DNA of 64,000 nucleotides from Megaustenia siamemsis (GCA_032433765.1 JAVIAB010000092.1:106446279-106510278), one strand, 5' to 3'; positions 43,662-55,385 are shown, counted from the stretch's first letter. Made by a program: numbers and translations. Notes: generated from the sequence alone by a model not told the origin.

Positions 43662-44310
43662 CCTTTCAGCTCCATGTGGAGCATAGGTCTTCAACAAGCA
43701 CTTTCAGCTCCCTGTGGAGCATAGGTCTTCAACAAACACTTTCAGCTCCATGTGGAGCATAGGTCTTCAACAAACACTTTCAGCTCCCTGTGGAGCATAG
43801 GTCTTCAACAAACACTTTCAGCTCCCTGTGGAGCATAGGTCTTCAACAAACACTTTCAGCTCCATGTGGAGCATAGGTCTTCAACAAACACTTTCAGCTC
43901 CCTGTGGAGCATAGGTCTTCAACAAACACTTTCAGCTCCCTGTGGAGCATGGGTCTTCAACAAACACTTTCTACTGCCTGTGGAGCATAGGTCTTCAATA
44001 AACACTTTCAGCTCCCTGTGGAGCATAGGTCTTCAACAAACACTTTCAGCTCCCTATGGAGCATAGGTCTTCAACAAACACTTTCAGCTCCCAGTGGAGC
44101 ATATGTCTTCAACAAACACTTTCATCTCCATGTGGAGCATAGGTCTTCAACAAACACTTTCAGCTCCATGTGGAGCATAGGTCTTCAACAAACACTTTCA
44201 GCTCCCTGTGGAGCATAGGTCTTCAATAAACACTTTCAGCTCCCTGTGGAGCATAGGTCTTCAACAAACACTTTCAGCTCCCTGTGGAGCATAGGTCTTC
44301 AACAAACACT
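43662..44310 (-). repeat. 38-bp minisatellite, ~17 copies, made of LINE E terminal codons
   Basis: Plus-strand unit: tttcagctccctgtggagca and taggtcttcaacaaacac. Antisense it reads VFVEDLCSTGS and a stop, identical to the C-terminus of the adjoining LINE E frame (WKVFVEDLCSTGS, stop at 44274). So the array is a head-to-tail amplification of the last codons plus stop of LINE E. Each unit contains the inverted repeat gctcc/ggagc. Confidence 0.95.
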
Positions 44311-44695
44311 TTCCAGGTCGTTCTAATTCTTGCTATTCTTTTAAGATCATTCAATGTTATCCCCATCATCTTCATCTCTGCTTCTATCTGTCTTCTCCAA
44401 GAATTCCTTGGTCTTCCTCTTTGTCTATTCCCCTGGTGATTCCAAAAAGGGCCTGCTGTGTAATACACTCAGTTGGCTCCTGCAGTGTGTGTCCTATCCA
44501 GCACCATCGTATTCACTGTATCTCTTTATCCACTGGTATTTGACTGGTACATTTCCTTAATTCTATGTTAGTGATTTTGTCCTGCCATTTCCATCCTTTT
44601 ATTCTGCGTAAGCATCCATTAATGAAAGTCCGTATCTTCATGATTGTCAATTTTGTTGTTATCCATGTTTCACAGTCTTATAATAGGATGAACCC
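44274..44695 (-). pseudogene. LINE E RT C-terminal fragment
   Basis: The minus-strand open part (44468-44274) reads GNRQRGRPRNSWRRQIEAEM, GITLNDLKRIARIRTTWKVF and VEDLCSTGS with a stop, the classic end of RT proteins in one broad group of animal LINEs. Upstream in other frames: KTVKHG, LRRIKGWKWQDKITNIELRK and RRWCWIGHTL (to about 44690). Catalytic core absent. The 38-bp array begins within its stop region. Confidence 0.87.
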
Positions 44696-44699
44696 ATAG

Positions 44700-45005
44700 G
44701 TGCACCGATATTTCCCTCGAGGGTCTCGAGAAAACCAAGAATATTCAGAAATTGTGTTTTTCTTTGACTGAAAATAACTTTGGATTCCATGTCACTCTGC
44801 AGCTCTGTGTGCACATCTTTCATAGGAACATCAATGTTAGTAGAATTGACAGAAAATGGATGAAATATCCAGGTCGGAATATACATGTCTAGCGGATCAT
44901 GCAAACGAATTTCGAAATCAATATCAATTTGCTTCAAATGATAGACAATTATTTCTGCTCATCACTGATTGCTGCAGAGGAAAAGTGGGCGAATTCTCGA
45001 CGTGC
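44700..45005. other. No gene recognised
   Basis: Between LINE E and the next SINE. The small frames on both strands have no recognised motif. Confidence 0.3.
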
Positions 45006-45019
45006 AATAGTGGTGGCAT

Positions 45020-45275
45020 TGGGAGCAGTGATAGCTCAGTGGTTAGTGAGCTGGACTACAAAGGACAAGAGGTAGGGTTCGATGCCAGCCGACGGCTTCC
45101 GGTTCACCCAGCCTTTAATGGGTACCGGATTTTTTTCTGGGAAAGTAAAGCGGCACGGGAATAATGCCGACCACATTACCCCAAAAATCATGTGCTGAAG
45201 GTCTGTAAAAATTTATGGTCACTAACACCATATTTCCTATACGCCACTTGGCGTGAGGGGGTACTTTACTTTACT
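45020..45275 (+). mobile_element. SINE1, full length, 14-bp TSD (1 mismatch)
   Basis: gggagcagtgatagctcagt (A box), gggttcgatgcc (B box), cggttcacccagcctttaat core, gcggcacgggaataatgccg, cgccacttggcgtgaggggg hairpin, actttactttact tail. The duplication aatagtggtggcat (45006-45019) / aatattggtggcat (45276-45289). Confidence 0.92.
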
Positions 45276-45589
45276 AATATTGGTGGCATCCAGCTTGACT
45301 TTTTCAAGATGTCCTGTAAGAACATATTTGCTTGAAGTCTAATTTGTTCTCCTTCGAAGTTCGTTCACACATTTGTACATGACTAAAGAGAATAGGACGG
45401 CTAGGTTGACCTGCAAAAAGGTGATATTTCTTGTTCCATTTATTACATCTATGACTTGCATCCACCCATCAAAATTACATCCTTTATCTCCACTTCCTCT
45501 GTCGTCCTCTTTGATGTGATTGTCTCCTTGGGTACCTCCAGCCTCCACATCTCTGTGCATGTAGTCTGCACTAGACTTTCATGCGTACA

Positions 45590-45755
45590 TATATATTTAT
45601 GTGTGTGTATGTGGATGTATTTGTATGTAAATGTATGGATAAGTGGGTGCATATTTTTGTATGTACATGTATATTTACAAATTTGGTATATGTGTGTGTG
45701 TGTGTGCGCGTGCGTGTGCGTGCGTGCGTGCGTGTGTGTGTGTGTGAACATATGT
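45590..45755. repeat. (TG)n / (TGCG)n microsatellite region
   Basis: Alternating tatgtg, gtgtgtgt and gcgtgcgt units. Open frames on both strands arise from it. Confidence 0.9.
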
Positions 45756-45816
45756 GTATGGGTAAGTATGTGTATATAGTCTCGTAATGTAATGCTGTAA
45801 GAAAATAAAATAGTAA

Positions 45817-46022
45817 TAAAAGTAAAGAGCCCTCGACACGCCAAGTGGCGTATAGGGAATATGGTGTTAGTGACCATCATTTTTACAGACCTTCAGCACA
45901 TGATTTTTGGGGTAATGTGGGCGGTATTACGCATGAGACGCTTTACTTTCCTATGAAAAAATCCGGTACCCATTTAAGGCTGGGTGAAACCGGAAGCCGT
46001 TGTTCAGGATCGAATCCGACCT
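45817..46022 (-). mobile_element. SINE1, 5'-truncated
   Basis: Minus orientation with aaaagtaaagagccc tail, ccaagtggcgtatagggaat, ggtaatgtgggcggtattac, cccatttaaggctgggtgaa and ggatcgaatccgacctc (B box reversed), then stops, so the A-box part of the head is missing. No clear duplication. Confidence 0.87.
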
Positions 46023-46140
46023 CTACTAAAACTAGCATGCTCCCTTCTCCTACGTGGATTTTGAATGAGTTTTCTCCCTTTCACTTACTTCATTTGTTCA
46101 ACAATCCAATTGTCTTTTTAGTACTGCCTTGACTCGCTTG

Positions 46141-46172
46141 TTTCACCATCGTCATCATCATCATCATCATCA
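46141..46172. repeat. (CAT)n microsatellite
   Basis: About seven tandem cat/catcat units. It could be the antisense ATG tail of a decayed LINE but no LINE body follows. Confidence 0.8.
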
Positions 46173-46396
46173 TTGTCAGTACTGTAACCTTTGCAGTCGT
46201 TGGAACACTCTTAACGTTGCCTTCACCAATTTTCTTTCAAAATTCACGGTTAAAAGCTGCTGTATGGAATCTGCTGAAGATTAGTCCTGCCCTCTGTTGT
46301 TGTCTTTCCACAGTTTCTCTGTCTGCCATGTCTTCTATGCTTGACACTGTTCTCTATAAAATGGCTTCGATCCTGTAATATATATGACCTTTTGAT

Positions 46397-46527
46397 CTTG
46401 CACGGGCGTAATACCGACCACATCACCTCAAAAATCATGTGCCGAAGGTCTGTAAAAATTATGGTCACTAACATCATATTCCCTATACGCCACTTGGCGC
46501 AACGGGGCTCTTTACATTTTTTTTTTA
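46397..46527 (+). mobile_element. SINE1 3' half
   Basis: gcacgggcgtaataccgacc, aaaatcatgtgccgaaggtc, cactaacatcatattcccta, cgccacttggcgcaacgggg and a T-rich tail. Head and core missing. Confidence 0.85.
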
Positions 46528-46646
46528 ATATTAATTTTCGTCAGTTTAATATTCTCTTATTTTGTTAAATAACTAGCTCAACAGTTTAATATCATTTTGA
46601 GCTTACTAGTACTGTTCTGGCCTGATTAATCTCCCACCTTTTCTCC

Positions 46647-46647
<1 letters not shown>

Positions 46648-46689
<42 letters not shown>
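46648..46689. repeat. (CT)n microsatellite
   Basis: About 40 bp of pure CT. On the minus strand it is (GA)n, like the LINE H tail, but no LINE H sequence precedes it. Confidence 0.95.
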
Positions 46690-46694
<5 letters not shown>

Positions 46695-47755
46695 ATTGCT
46701 TTAGCCAAGCTATGTCTCAAGTCATCGACTTTATAATGCAGAAATGTTGTACAGGTAACACAGCCATTGAATGAATACAGGAGACTCAATTAAAAGATCT
46801 TGATTTAGCAAGAGACATAGGGAGAGGGGGAGGCTGGGAGTGGGGTGGGGAGAACATGTCTTGTCTTCAATGACTAGCAGAAAAAGGCATGAGATCAACC
46901 AAGAAAAGACGAGAGTAATGAAAAAAAATCCAATTACCCATGACAAAAGTATACTTCGAATGAAAAAGTGTAGAAGGTAGATCACGTGGCAAATCACGAA
47001 AGTTGCATAGAACAAGAACGGAACACACAATGGTTTCCCATAACAGGAATAGGAAAACAGCAATGACGTTCAGAAACTTTGAGAAAATACAGAAATAAAA
47101 TAAAATGTAACTATCAAAATAAAGGACCATGTGAGAGTGGATGAATAGCGAAAGAAACAGAGAATAAACTAACTGCGCTATAAAACAAATGTATAAAATA
47201 TATACTTTATATACAATGGAATAAATTCAAGACTAGTGCAGAAAAAGGAAAGATAAAGGACTAGGCAAAAACAGTTACATTTAAACTAATCAAGAAAATA
47301 AGATGAACATATGTCGATAACCATGTGATAAGAGTAAATAAGCAGATAATCGCAATGGAAGTTAAAATGGGGAAGCAGCTAAACTAATTGAAAGTCGAGA
47401 CAAACTACGACTTATCGACAAAAGCTTTCATCGGGTATAAAACACACACTATTAAAAAAACAAATAAATCCAAGCCACAAAACACTAATCTAAAAAAATG
47501 GCGGAAAGAAACGGTGGAAAAAAATGGTGGCCAGGATTTACGTTGATGTTGCTTATATGATTAATAGACAATAGAGCAGGTAGGAATTAATTGCACCAAA
47601 AGAAGCCAACTAGTGAAAAATTAAAAACGGTGTCTCATAAAGAAGAATTAAAAAGGTGTCTAAAAGGTTGCGTTGCCTATAGTAAACTAATAGTAGCCAA
47701 GTTATTTCGACTGGAAAGTACAGCAACTTGTTAGGATAAACCAAGACAGGTAAGT
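46690..47755. other. No gene recognised
   Basis: A-rich on the plus strand. Long minus-strand hydrophobic frames (46731-47130) reflect this composition and show no motif. Confidence 0.35.
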
Positions 47756-47756
47756 T

Positions 47757-47905
47757 AAACTATTTTCGAGAGGTTTGGGTATTAAGTGTAGCTATTTTGT
47801 GCCGAACATACAATGTAAGCCTTAGGTTAGGGTAGTTAAACTATTTTCGAATGTTTGGGGTATTATGTGTAGTTATTCTGTGCCGAACATACTGTGTAAG
47901 CCTTA
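47757..47905. repeat. ~77-bp direct duplication
   Basis: gttaaactattttcgag...gtaagccttag occurs twice (from about 47754 and 47834), sharing gtgccgaacatac. Confidence 0.85.
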
Positions 47906-47929
47906 GAGGCAATGCAGCAGGAGGTCGAC

Positions 47930-48070
47930 GCCTGCGAGTCATGACCCAGGCGGGCCTACCTCTCCTAGAGTGTCAAGAAGCTAAAGGGCCGAAACACTTG
48001 CTCGACGGGGGTCCTCTTCTGATGATCAGATTGTCTCCTGCTGCGAAGCTTTGTACAAAGAGTTTCCTAC
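47930..48070 (+). repeat. Dispersed repeat R2, copy 2
   Basis: tcatgacccaggcgggccta, gtgtcaagaagctaaagggc, aaacacttgctcgacggggg and cttctgatgatcagattgtc parallel 35676-35775. Confidence 0.65.
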
Positions 48071-48302
48071 TACTGATGAGGTCTCCAAAAGGTTACGATG
48101 AACAAGAGAAAAGAGGGTAAAGTGAGATTAAGGGTGGCAAGGGAAAAGAAGAGCAGGAGAGATCATAAATATAAGGCAGAGACGAATAGAAATAGGACAC
48201 CGAAAATAAAAGGAGAGGCGATTAGTGATTAAAGAAAAGAGTTTAAACTTCTCGGATGGAGAGTGCTAAACCGGGCTATGAGTTCTCCAACGAGAACCGA
48301 CT

Positions 48303-48692
48303 GTGGTATCAGAGAAAGAAGAGACGATGCCAGTAACTTGGAAGTCATCGGAGGTATCAGAGAAAGAAGAGATGATGCCAGTAACTTGGAAGTCATCGGA
48401 GGTATCAGAGAAAGAAGAGACGATGCCAGTAACTTGGAAGTCATCGGAGGTATCAGAGAAAGAAGAGATGATGCCAGTAACTTGGAAGTCATCGGAGGTA
48501 TCAGAGAAAGAAGAGACGATGCCAGTAACTTGGAAGTCATCGGAGGTATCAGAGAAAGAAGAGATGATGCCAGTAACTTGGAAGTCATCGGAGGTATCAG
48601 AGAAAGAAGAGATGATGCCAGTAACTTGGAAGTCATCGGAGGTATCAGAGAAAGAAGAGACGATGCCAGTAACTTGGAAGTCATCGGAGGTA
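48303..48692. repeat. 48-bp minisatellite, 8 copies, alternating variants
   Basis: Unit gtatcagagaaagaagagac, gatgccagtaacttggaagt, catcggag. 48 is a multiple of three, so both strands stay open (for example GGIRERRDDASNLEVI repeated, 172 codons at 48263-48781). One site alternates gacgatg/gatgatg in the order C,T,C,T,C,T,T,C, showing amplification of 96-bp dimers. A coding role cannot be excluded but flanking parts show no family. Confidence 0.93.
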
Positions 48693-48784
48693 TTATAGCC
48701 TGGCGCTCTGAAATGGAAGGAGACAGCAGTGCCAAGATCACGTTCGATGCTATACAAATGTTCACGGACTCAATCCCCTAAGTG

Positions 48785-49340
48785 GCGTGAGCCACTAGGT
48801 GTTCCCGAGCGCTGGAAGTGGCTCAGAGACTGCAAAGGTGTCTTCTAATGCTGGGAAATGATGGTCTGCGCATGCTTAACAACTGACAAATAGGTTCCTG
48901 CTTGTCGTTTATTTATAGCCTTTTCTTTCAATGTGCTCTGCAATTGTTTCTTATGAAAGTCTTAGCCCTTTCTGTGAATTGATGAAACTTTTTTTCTCAA
49001 GACAGGCTGAGGTCCTCATAAGTTGGAAGATATTTTTTCTTTTAATTGGGGGGAAAAGGGAGTCTTTATGTTGGGTTGGGGATGTTAAAAAAAGGGGTGG
49101 GGGGTCTGTTAATTTGAACGTGGGGCGAGTCTTCGTGTATATGGTTTATTTATTGTTTTACTTTTGAATCATCGCTTTCTCTGCACTGCTGGTGTCTTGA
49201 GATGTATTTGGAGAGTCTTTCAAGTTTTTAACCGGCGTGTTCATCATCCAGTCCGACTATCAAGCCTGTGTTACGTGTTTTATGTATTTGCTCAGTCGTG
49301 CTCTGTTTGGATTGGAGACTGTGGCGCAGGTTGTCATTCT
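48785..49340. other. No gene recognised
   Basis: Contains a small hairpin (gtggcgtgagccac, 48782-48795) and a G-rich stretch near 49047-49105. No domain. Confidence 0.3.
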
Positions 49341-49349
49341 GTTTTCGAA

Positions 49350-50108
49350 TGTGGCTCGTATGGTGCATGTATGTTCTGTTGAAGATATCTATTCTATGTG
49401 GCTCGTATGGTGCATGTATGTTCTGTTGAAGATATCTATTCTATGTGGCTCGTATGGTGCATGTATGTTCTGTTGAAGATATCTATTCTATGTGGCTCGT
49501 ATGGTGCATGTATGTTCTGTTGAAGATATCTATTCTATGTGGCTCGTATGGTGCATGTATGTTCTGTTGAAGATATCTATTCTATGTGGCTCGTATGGTG
49601 CATGTATGTTCTGTTGAAGATATCTATTCTATGTGGCTCGTATGGTGCATGTATGTTCTGTTGAAGATATCTATTCTATGTGGCTCGTATGGTGCATGTA
49701 TGTTCTGTTGAAGATATCTATTCTATGTGGCTCGTATGGTGCATGTATGTTCTGTTGAAGATATCTATTCTATGTAGCTCGTATGGTGCATGTATGTTCT
49801 GTTGAAGATATCTATTCTATGTGGCTCGTATGGTGCATGTATGTTCTGTTGAAGATATCTATTCTATGTGGCTCGTATGGTGCATGTATGTTCTGTTGAA
49901 GATATCTATTCTATGTGGCTCGTATGGTGCATGTATGTTCTGTTAAAGATATCTATTCTATGTGGCTCGTATGGTGCATGTATGTTCTGTTGAAGATATC
50001 TATTCTATGTGGCTCGTATGGTGCATGTATGTTCTGTTGAAGATATCTATTCTATGTGGCTCGTATGGTGCATGTATGTTCTGTTGAAGATATCTATTCT
50101 ATGTGGCT
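49350..50108. repeat. 47-bp minisatellite, about 16 copies
   Basis: Unit tatgtggctcgtatggtgca, tgtatgttctgttgaagata, tctattc. Units nearly identical (rare gtagctc and gttaaag variants). Contains the palindrome gatatc. No similarity to the LINE families here. Confidence 0.96.
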
Positions 50109-51112
50109 CATAAGGTGATACCATCTTGCTTTTTTCTTGATATAATGTCCCCTTGTCTTTTTTTAATAATAAACTGGCATGTTCAATATCGCCTTGCCCT
50201 ATTTGGTATTGTCCTATCCCAAGAACATGCGAGTATAAGTGTATTGGATACGCTGTTATCGACGCCAGTGTTTTTACATTCATTGTGTTAAAAATGCCTC
50301 GTTTTTAAGAATCACATCAGTGTTGGAGTTATCAAACGAAATTGTTTCTGTGAATATATTACTTCATCGATAAATAATTATCAACGGAGCTGAAACTATA
50401 TTTATCGTATGCAAATTTATATTGATTTTCTCATGAATTAATGATCATCGCAAACAACAAAGACAAAAATTGGTCCATTCAAAACAAAATGCTGCAGAAA
50501 AATTATGAACATACTTTGGGTAATGAAAAAGAGTAATAAAGATATTATAAAAGATATAACAATTGGTAAGAATTAGGTTATATTATCTTGAATGTATGCA
50601 TATGTAGTCTTGACGGACTGAATTAAAATTTGATGTAAATTTTGATTGGAAAATCTTGTTAATTTAGAAAGACTACTTTCCTAGTAGAAACAACTCTGGC
50701 TACAAACGGCTGCTGCCTTACGGGAAGATTCAGGAAAACCGAACTACAAAAACAGTCGAGAATAAATTCACTCTGAACAGCATCTTAATCTGCTGTTGAA
50801 CAAACGAAAAAGAAGGTGATGAGTGCGATGATGATGATTATAAGCATTCCAGACTATTACGCAGCAGATGTGTCTTGTGTTTATGAAAGCAAATGTCCTT
50901 ATTGCCGGGTGAAACAATTCTAAACTACTCAATAAACTGAAGCTCAACAGCTCGAGAAACAAGCTTTTTTATGGTATCAACAACGTCACATTAAAAGTTA
51001 CCAACGTTCACTTCCTGTGTGATCTTGAAAGAGACCAGAGTAAATCCCAAGCACAAATGTAAGAGTTTTATGTGCACGATAAACTATGTACCAATTTGTT
51101 AAGAGTGACAAA
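50109..51112. other. No gene recognised
   Basis: AT-rich, no repeat or coding family visible. Confidence 0.35.
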
Positions 51113-51114
51113 TC

Positions 51115-51310
51115 CACCAGGTGCGCGTGGCCGTGCGGCTAAAACCACTGTTCCGCTGGCTGAAAAGCTGACGTACGGTGTTCGAAGCCCGCGGTAAACA
51201 GAAAGGATTTTTTTCTATCTGGGAAGGGGGGGGGGGAATAAAAATCCTGAGTCGCACACGTCTCTCTATTGTTCCCCATATAATAATATTTATGTATTAT
51301 TATTTGTACC
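51115..51310 (+). mobile_element. tRNA-headed SINE, SINE-B-like 3' end
   Basis: Head: aggtgcgcgtggccgtgcgg (A-box region), ggtgttcgaagcccgcgg (B box). Body with a G run (51225-51234). 3' end ttgttccccatataataata and tttatgtattattat, resembling the SINE-B terminus at 36.9 and 37.8 kb. A different head on a similar tail. Confidence 0.6.
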
Positions 51311-52320
51311 CAATACTTTGGATAATGGACCTAGTTATTTGTTGAATATATTGTTTCCCTACCCACATGATTTGGTGGTGGTTATATAGAAATTATATTC
51401 TAATGTTTGCGTAATGTAACATTTCATGTCTTGTAGATCAGTTTGTTACTTATTTAAGTTGTACTGTCATGCTATCACTCAGTTCTCCTCGTGAGTTTTG
51501 GAGAAAACATTTAACTCTTTATTCTCACTATAGTGATATCTGTAATTGTGATAAGTTTAAAATATGGGCTTATCTGTTTATTTGCAGATCTGCCATAAGA
51601 GAACCTGTTCAGTAAAAACAACATCCAGCATAAGACACTCTAATATTTTATCAAACTACTGATATGATTCCTTTCTATCAACCGTCTGTCAAAACGCCAA
51701 AGATCATACAAAGTCCTTACTAACTATACATGTAATTTTGTTAGTCCTACATTTTTTATTTAAACGGTCATCATTCCCTTGATGTTCCTCTCTTTTAACA
51801 TTTTTACCTCACTTTTTCCATTTAATTGTGTTTTCATTATATGACTGTCCATTAAATGCAGAATTTTTCTCTTAATATGGATTCTAGGCCGTGCTACAGA
51901 GTTCGTGAACGAGGGTCAGGGTTTCTTCGGGGACCTCAGAATATCAAGCAGAAGATCAAAGCACATATGAGTATATCCGTAGTGGAGTAATGATAATCCT
52001 AGCATAACATAACATAATATAACATAACATCATAAAACATCCATTCACACACTGTTACCGCAAGTGTGATTTTCTGATTTGCTTTGTATAATATAGACAA
52101 CAATAACACTCTTTCACGTGTACAAACTACAATATATTTATATTGTGTAAACGGTAATTGTCATAAAAAATGCGGGATTCGGTTAATCTCTGTCAGCTAT
52201 GAGCTGCGAGCACTTCACACATCGTGTTAATTGTACACAAGTGCATGCCCTTCTCATGTGATCTGCTCTCGCTGAAAGGAATGTTTTGTATATGATTGGT
52301 CGTTTTGAAAGATCACTGGT
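51311..52320. other. No gene recognised
   Basis: AT-rich. A short (ataac)n run lies at about 52000-52030. Confidence 0.35.
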
Positions 52321-53113
52321 CAATTAACTGGGGTATGTTATTTGTTAGTGTTTGCCAGATTTATATCTCAAGACAATTAGCTGGGGTATGTTATTTGTTA
52401 GTGTTTGCCAGATTTATATCTCAAGACAATTAGCTGGGGTATGTTATTTGTTAGTGTTTGCCAGATTTATATCTCAAGACAATTAGCTGGGGTATGTTAT
52501 TTGTTAGTGTTTGCCTGATTTATATCTCAAGACAATTAGCTGGGGTATGTTATTTGTTAGCGTTTGCCAGATTTATATCTCAAGACAATTAGCTGGGGTA
52601 TGTTATTTGTTAGTGTTTGCCAGATTTATATCTCAAGACAATTAGCTGGGGTATGTTATTTGTTAGTGTTTGCCAGATTTATATCTCAAGACAATTAGCT
52701 GGGGTATGTTATTTGTTAGTGTTTGCCAGATTTATATCTCAAGACAATTAGCTGGGGTATGTTATTTGTTAGTGTTTGCCAGATTTATATCTCAAGACAA
52801 TTAGCTGGGGTATGTTATTTGTTAGTGTTTGCCAGATTTATATCTCAAGACAATTAGCTGGGGTATGTTATTTGTTAGTGTTTGCCAGATTTATATCTCA
52901 AGACAATTAACTGGGGTATGTTATTTGTTAGTGTTTGCCAGATTTATATCTCAAGACAATTAGCTGGGGTATGTTATTTGTTAGTGTTTGCCAGATTTAT
53001 ATCTCAAGACAATTAGCTGGGGTATGTTATTTGTTAGTGTTTGCCAGATTTATATCTCAAGACAATTAGCTGGGGTATGTTATTTGTTAGTGTTTGCCAG
53101 ATTTATATCTCAA
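52321..53113. repeat. 53-bp minisatellite, 15 copies
   Basis: Unit caattagctggggtatgtta, tttgttagtgtttgccagat, ttatatctcaaga. Only scattered single-base variants (tgcctg, tagcg, aattaac), so it is young. No LINE similarity. Confidence 0.96.
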
Positions 53114-53314
53114 GAGAGGTCTCGATGGATTGAATTTCGCCTAAATATCATTTTGTTTTTATTATTCACACCTGCAGCCGTGAGATCAGGTGTCCCCGCC
53201 ATACAGGCATATATTCTCCGAGATACTCATAATACATTTTTTCGTCGAGAGTTTAGATTTTAAAAATAGTTACCTTATCAATTTTGCAATTTTTAGCCTG
53301 CTCTTTTCGCTTAC

Positions 53315-53530
53315 AAATAGCCGAGGGTTCTTTAACGTGCGCAGAAAGTACACGGTGTGTTCCCACCCCCGATATCCAGAGGGTTGGACATCGGATCTTA
53401 TTACCCAGAAACTGTGGAGAGTGAAGCAGCGAAGAAACCACGAAACTGAAGTGGAACATTTCCACCGCCGGTGATGGCATTCGAACTCGAGACCTTCTTA
53501 TTCAGAGGCCAACGATCACTCCCCCTACCC
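53315..53530 (-). mobile_element. SINE family M, antisense copy
   Basis: The minus strand from 53525 shows a tRNA-like head with cgagttcgaatgccatc (B box; plus strand 53467-53483). Towards the left end gtgcgcacgttaaagaaccc (plus gggttctttaacgtgcgc, about 53325-53342) is the family-M block. Confidence 0.65.
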
Positions 53531-54555
53531 CCCCTTCCCTCCTTTTTTGCCCCCGTAGTAGAAGACGATCCAATATATCTGTATGGTAGTTACAATTCCT
53601 GCAGCTTGGTAATTAAAGAACAGAACTATATTTTAAATCAAATTAAATCGAATGTACGCTTTTTATTATTAAAGTCATGGAGAGTAACAGTAGGAGTGGA
53701 ATAGTAAAAGTTTGCAATAATATGGACTGTTGAGACCACAAAGACAAATAAAACAACTTAATTATGTGTATAGTACCAATCGAAATAATGAACACAAAAT
53801 ATACTACAAAAAAGGTTCAGTAAATATAGAACTGTATTGGCAGCAATATTGTAAGACTTAAAAATAACATAAGTGCGTCTTGACGCGAAGGGATGGTAAA
53901 TTGCGTATGTGGAATATCACGCTTCTTAAGATAACAGCCCGCTCGACGCTATATATCGACTCAGTTGTCATACCCTCGTGACGGGAACTCTAGTGATAAG
54001 TTGGGACACCTGCTTCATGTGCGTGAGATCGTGAGTTATTTGTTCACAATTATAAAAACAAAACACACACCCAAAAAAAAAAATGTAATACGTCTTTAGC
54101 ATTTTCTTTTGTATTGTTAGGGAAGTATCGGTGCTGTTATTCATGGGATCAATTATACTTGCTGAAATCATGAAAGTATCTTCGCGGCATGCTGTAATCG
54201 GATCGTGATAAGAGGTCTCTACAAACGGTGTAAGCGTGCGGTCCTCAAACCGGGCGATAATGAACCTACGAGTATTCGTCTTCTACAACGTTCAAGTATT
54301 CTGATCATGCGAACTTGGCTCTTTGTCCTCTACCATCATGACGGGGTAGGAGAACTAGAACTATTATTATCGACTGCTATTGCCTGCGGCCTAAACATTG
54401 AGAACACGATATATTGAGACAATCTTAATCAGTTCTTTCTTTTGTAAAGTAAAGTTTACCTAAACTATATCGCCTCATTCTACGAAAAGAGAAAATCGAA
54501 ATATACCAAGCCTCTGAAGCTATGGTGTAGTTACATTTGTGTTATCTTTATCTTT
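53531..54555. other. No gene recognised
   Basis: AT-rich. A segment with ggtaatcggatc-like sequence near 54195 (taatcggatcgtgataag) recurs near 55910 (taatcggatcacgataag). Confidence 0.35.
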
Positions 54556-54559
54556 AAAA

Positions 54560-55385
54560 ACATCACAGAGATACCAGGTCTAAACATTAATGGAAAGATA
54601 ATAAATAACCTAAGATATATTTATGATACGGTTTTACTAGCAGAAAATCCTGAAGATCTACAACAATTACTTAATGAAATAAGCATGACAAGCAAAAAAT
54701 ATGGATTAGATATGAATATCAAATAGACTAAAACTATGATCATAAGGAAAATATTCAAAAACCTACAAGTGGATATCAAAGTTGAAAAACCTGGAAACAG
54801 TTCAGAACTACAACTACCTTGGACATACTACAACCAGTGATGAAAAATGTAAAACTAAAATAAACAAAAGAATATAAATGACAAAAAGTAGTTTTAATGC
54901 CATAACAAATATATTAACATCAAAACAAATAACACTATGCTAAAAGTAAGAATAGCAAAATGTTATATCTTCTCAACATTCCTGTATTTTGCAGAAACAT
55001 GGACATTGGACACGAAAACATAACAGAAAATCGAAGCCTTTGAAATGTGGATTTATAGAAGAATATGTAGAATTGGGTGGAAGGAAAAGAATACAAATGA
55101 CGCCGTCTGAAACCAACTAAGAATGAAAAGAGAACTACTAAATACAATTCAAACAAGATACAAGTGATTTTGGGGACATGTTAAAAGACACAGCAGCCTA
55201 CTAAAAGTAATCTTGGAAGGGAACATACTAGATAGAAAAGGCAGACCAAGACTAACATGGACGAGTAATATCAAAAGATGGAAAAGTCAGCACATGGCAA
55301 CCTGCACCATCAAAGCAAGAGACATAGCGGAATGGCGCTCTATGGTAGCCAACTTTCAATGCGGAGACGGCACCCAGTTATGAAA
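54560..55385 (+). pseudogene. LINE D RT C-terminal half
   Basis: Plus strand, many stops: INNLRYIYDTVLLAENPEDL (YADD site decayed), KKYGLDMNIK, KCYIFSTFLYFAETWTLDTK, EAFEMWIYRRICRIGWKEKN, FWGHVKRHSSLLKVILEGN, GRPRLTWTSNIKRWKSQ and AEWRSMVANFQCGDGTQ at about 55380. Same order as the reference 3' end at 35.3-35.5 kb. No ATG tail and no duplication found, so old. Confidence 0.85.

Noticed and set aside
43117..43762. Cys-rich repeat proteins in three overlapping plus-strand frames
   Set aside because: A 20-bp repeat yields the same peptide in all frames, and there is no start context, splice structure or flanking coding sequence.
43862..44218. Plus-strand repeat frames (EHRSSTNTFSSLWSIGLQQ)
   Set aside because: These are the antisense of the LINE E stop-codon array.
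45456..45880. Open frames over the TG-rich region (HTHTHT and VCVCV peptides)
   Set aside because: Microsatellite translation on both strands.
46731..47130. Minus-strand hydrophobic frames as membrane proteins
   Set aside because: Result of A-rich plus-strand composition; no signal, motif or conservation can be argued.
52321..53113. Regular repeats considered as CRISPR arrays (also those at 3.3, 43.1, 48.3 and 49.4 kb)
   Set aside because: Units are contiguous with no unique spacers, the DNA is eukaryotic and no cas genes occur.
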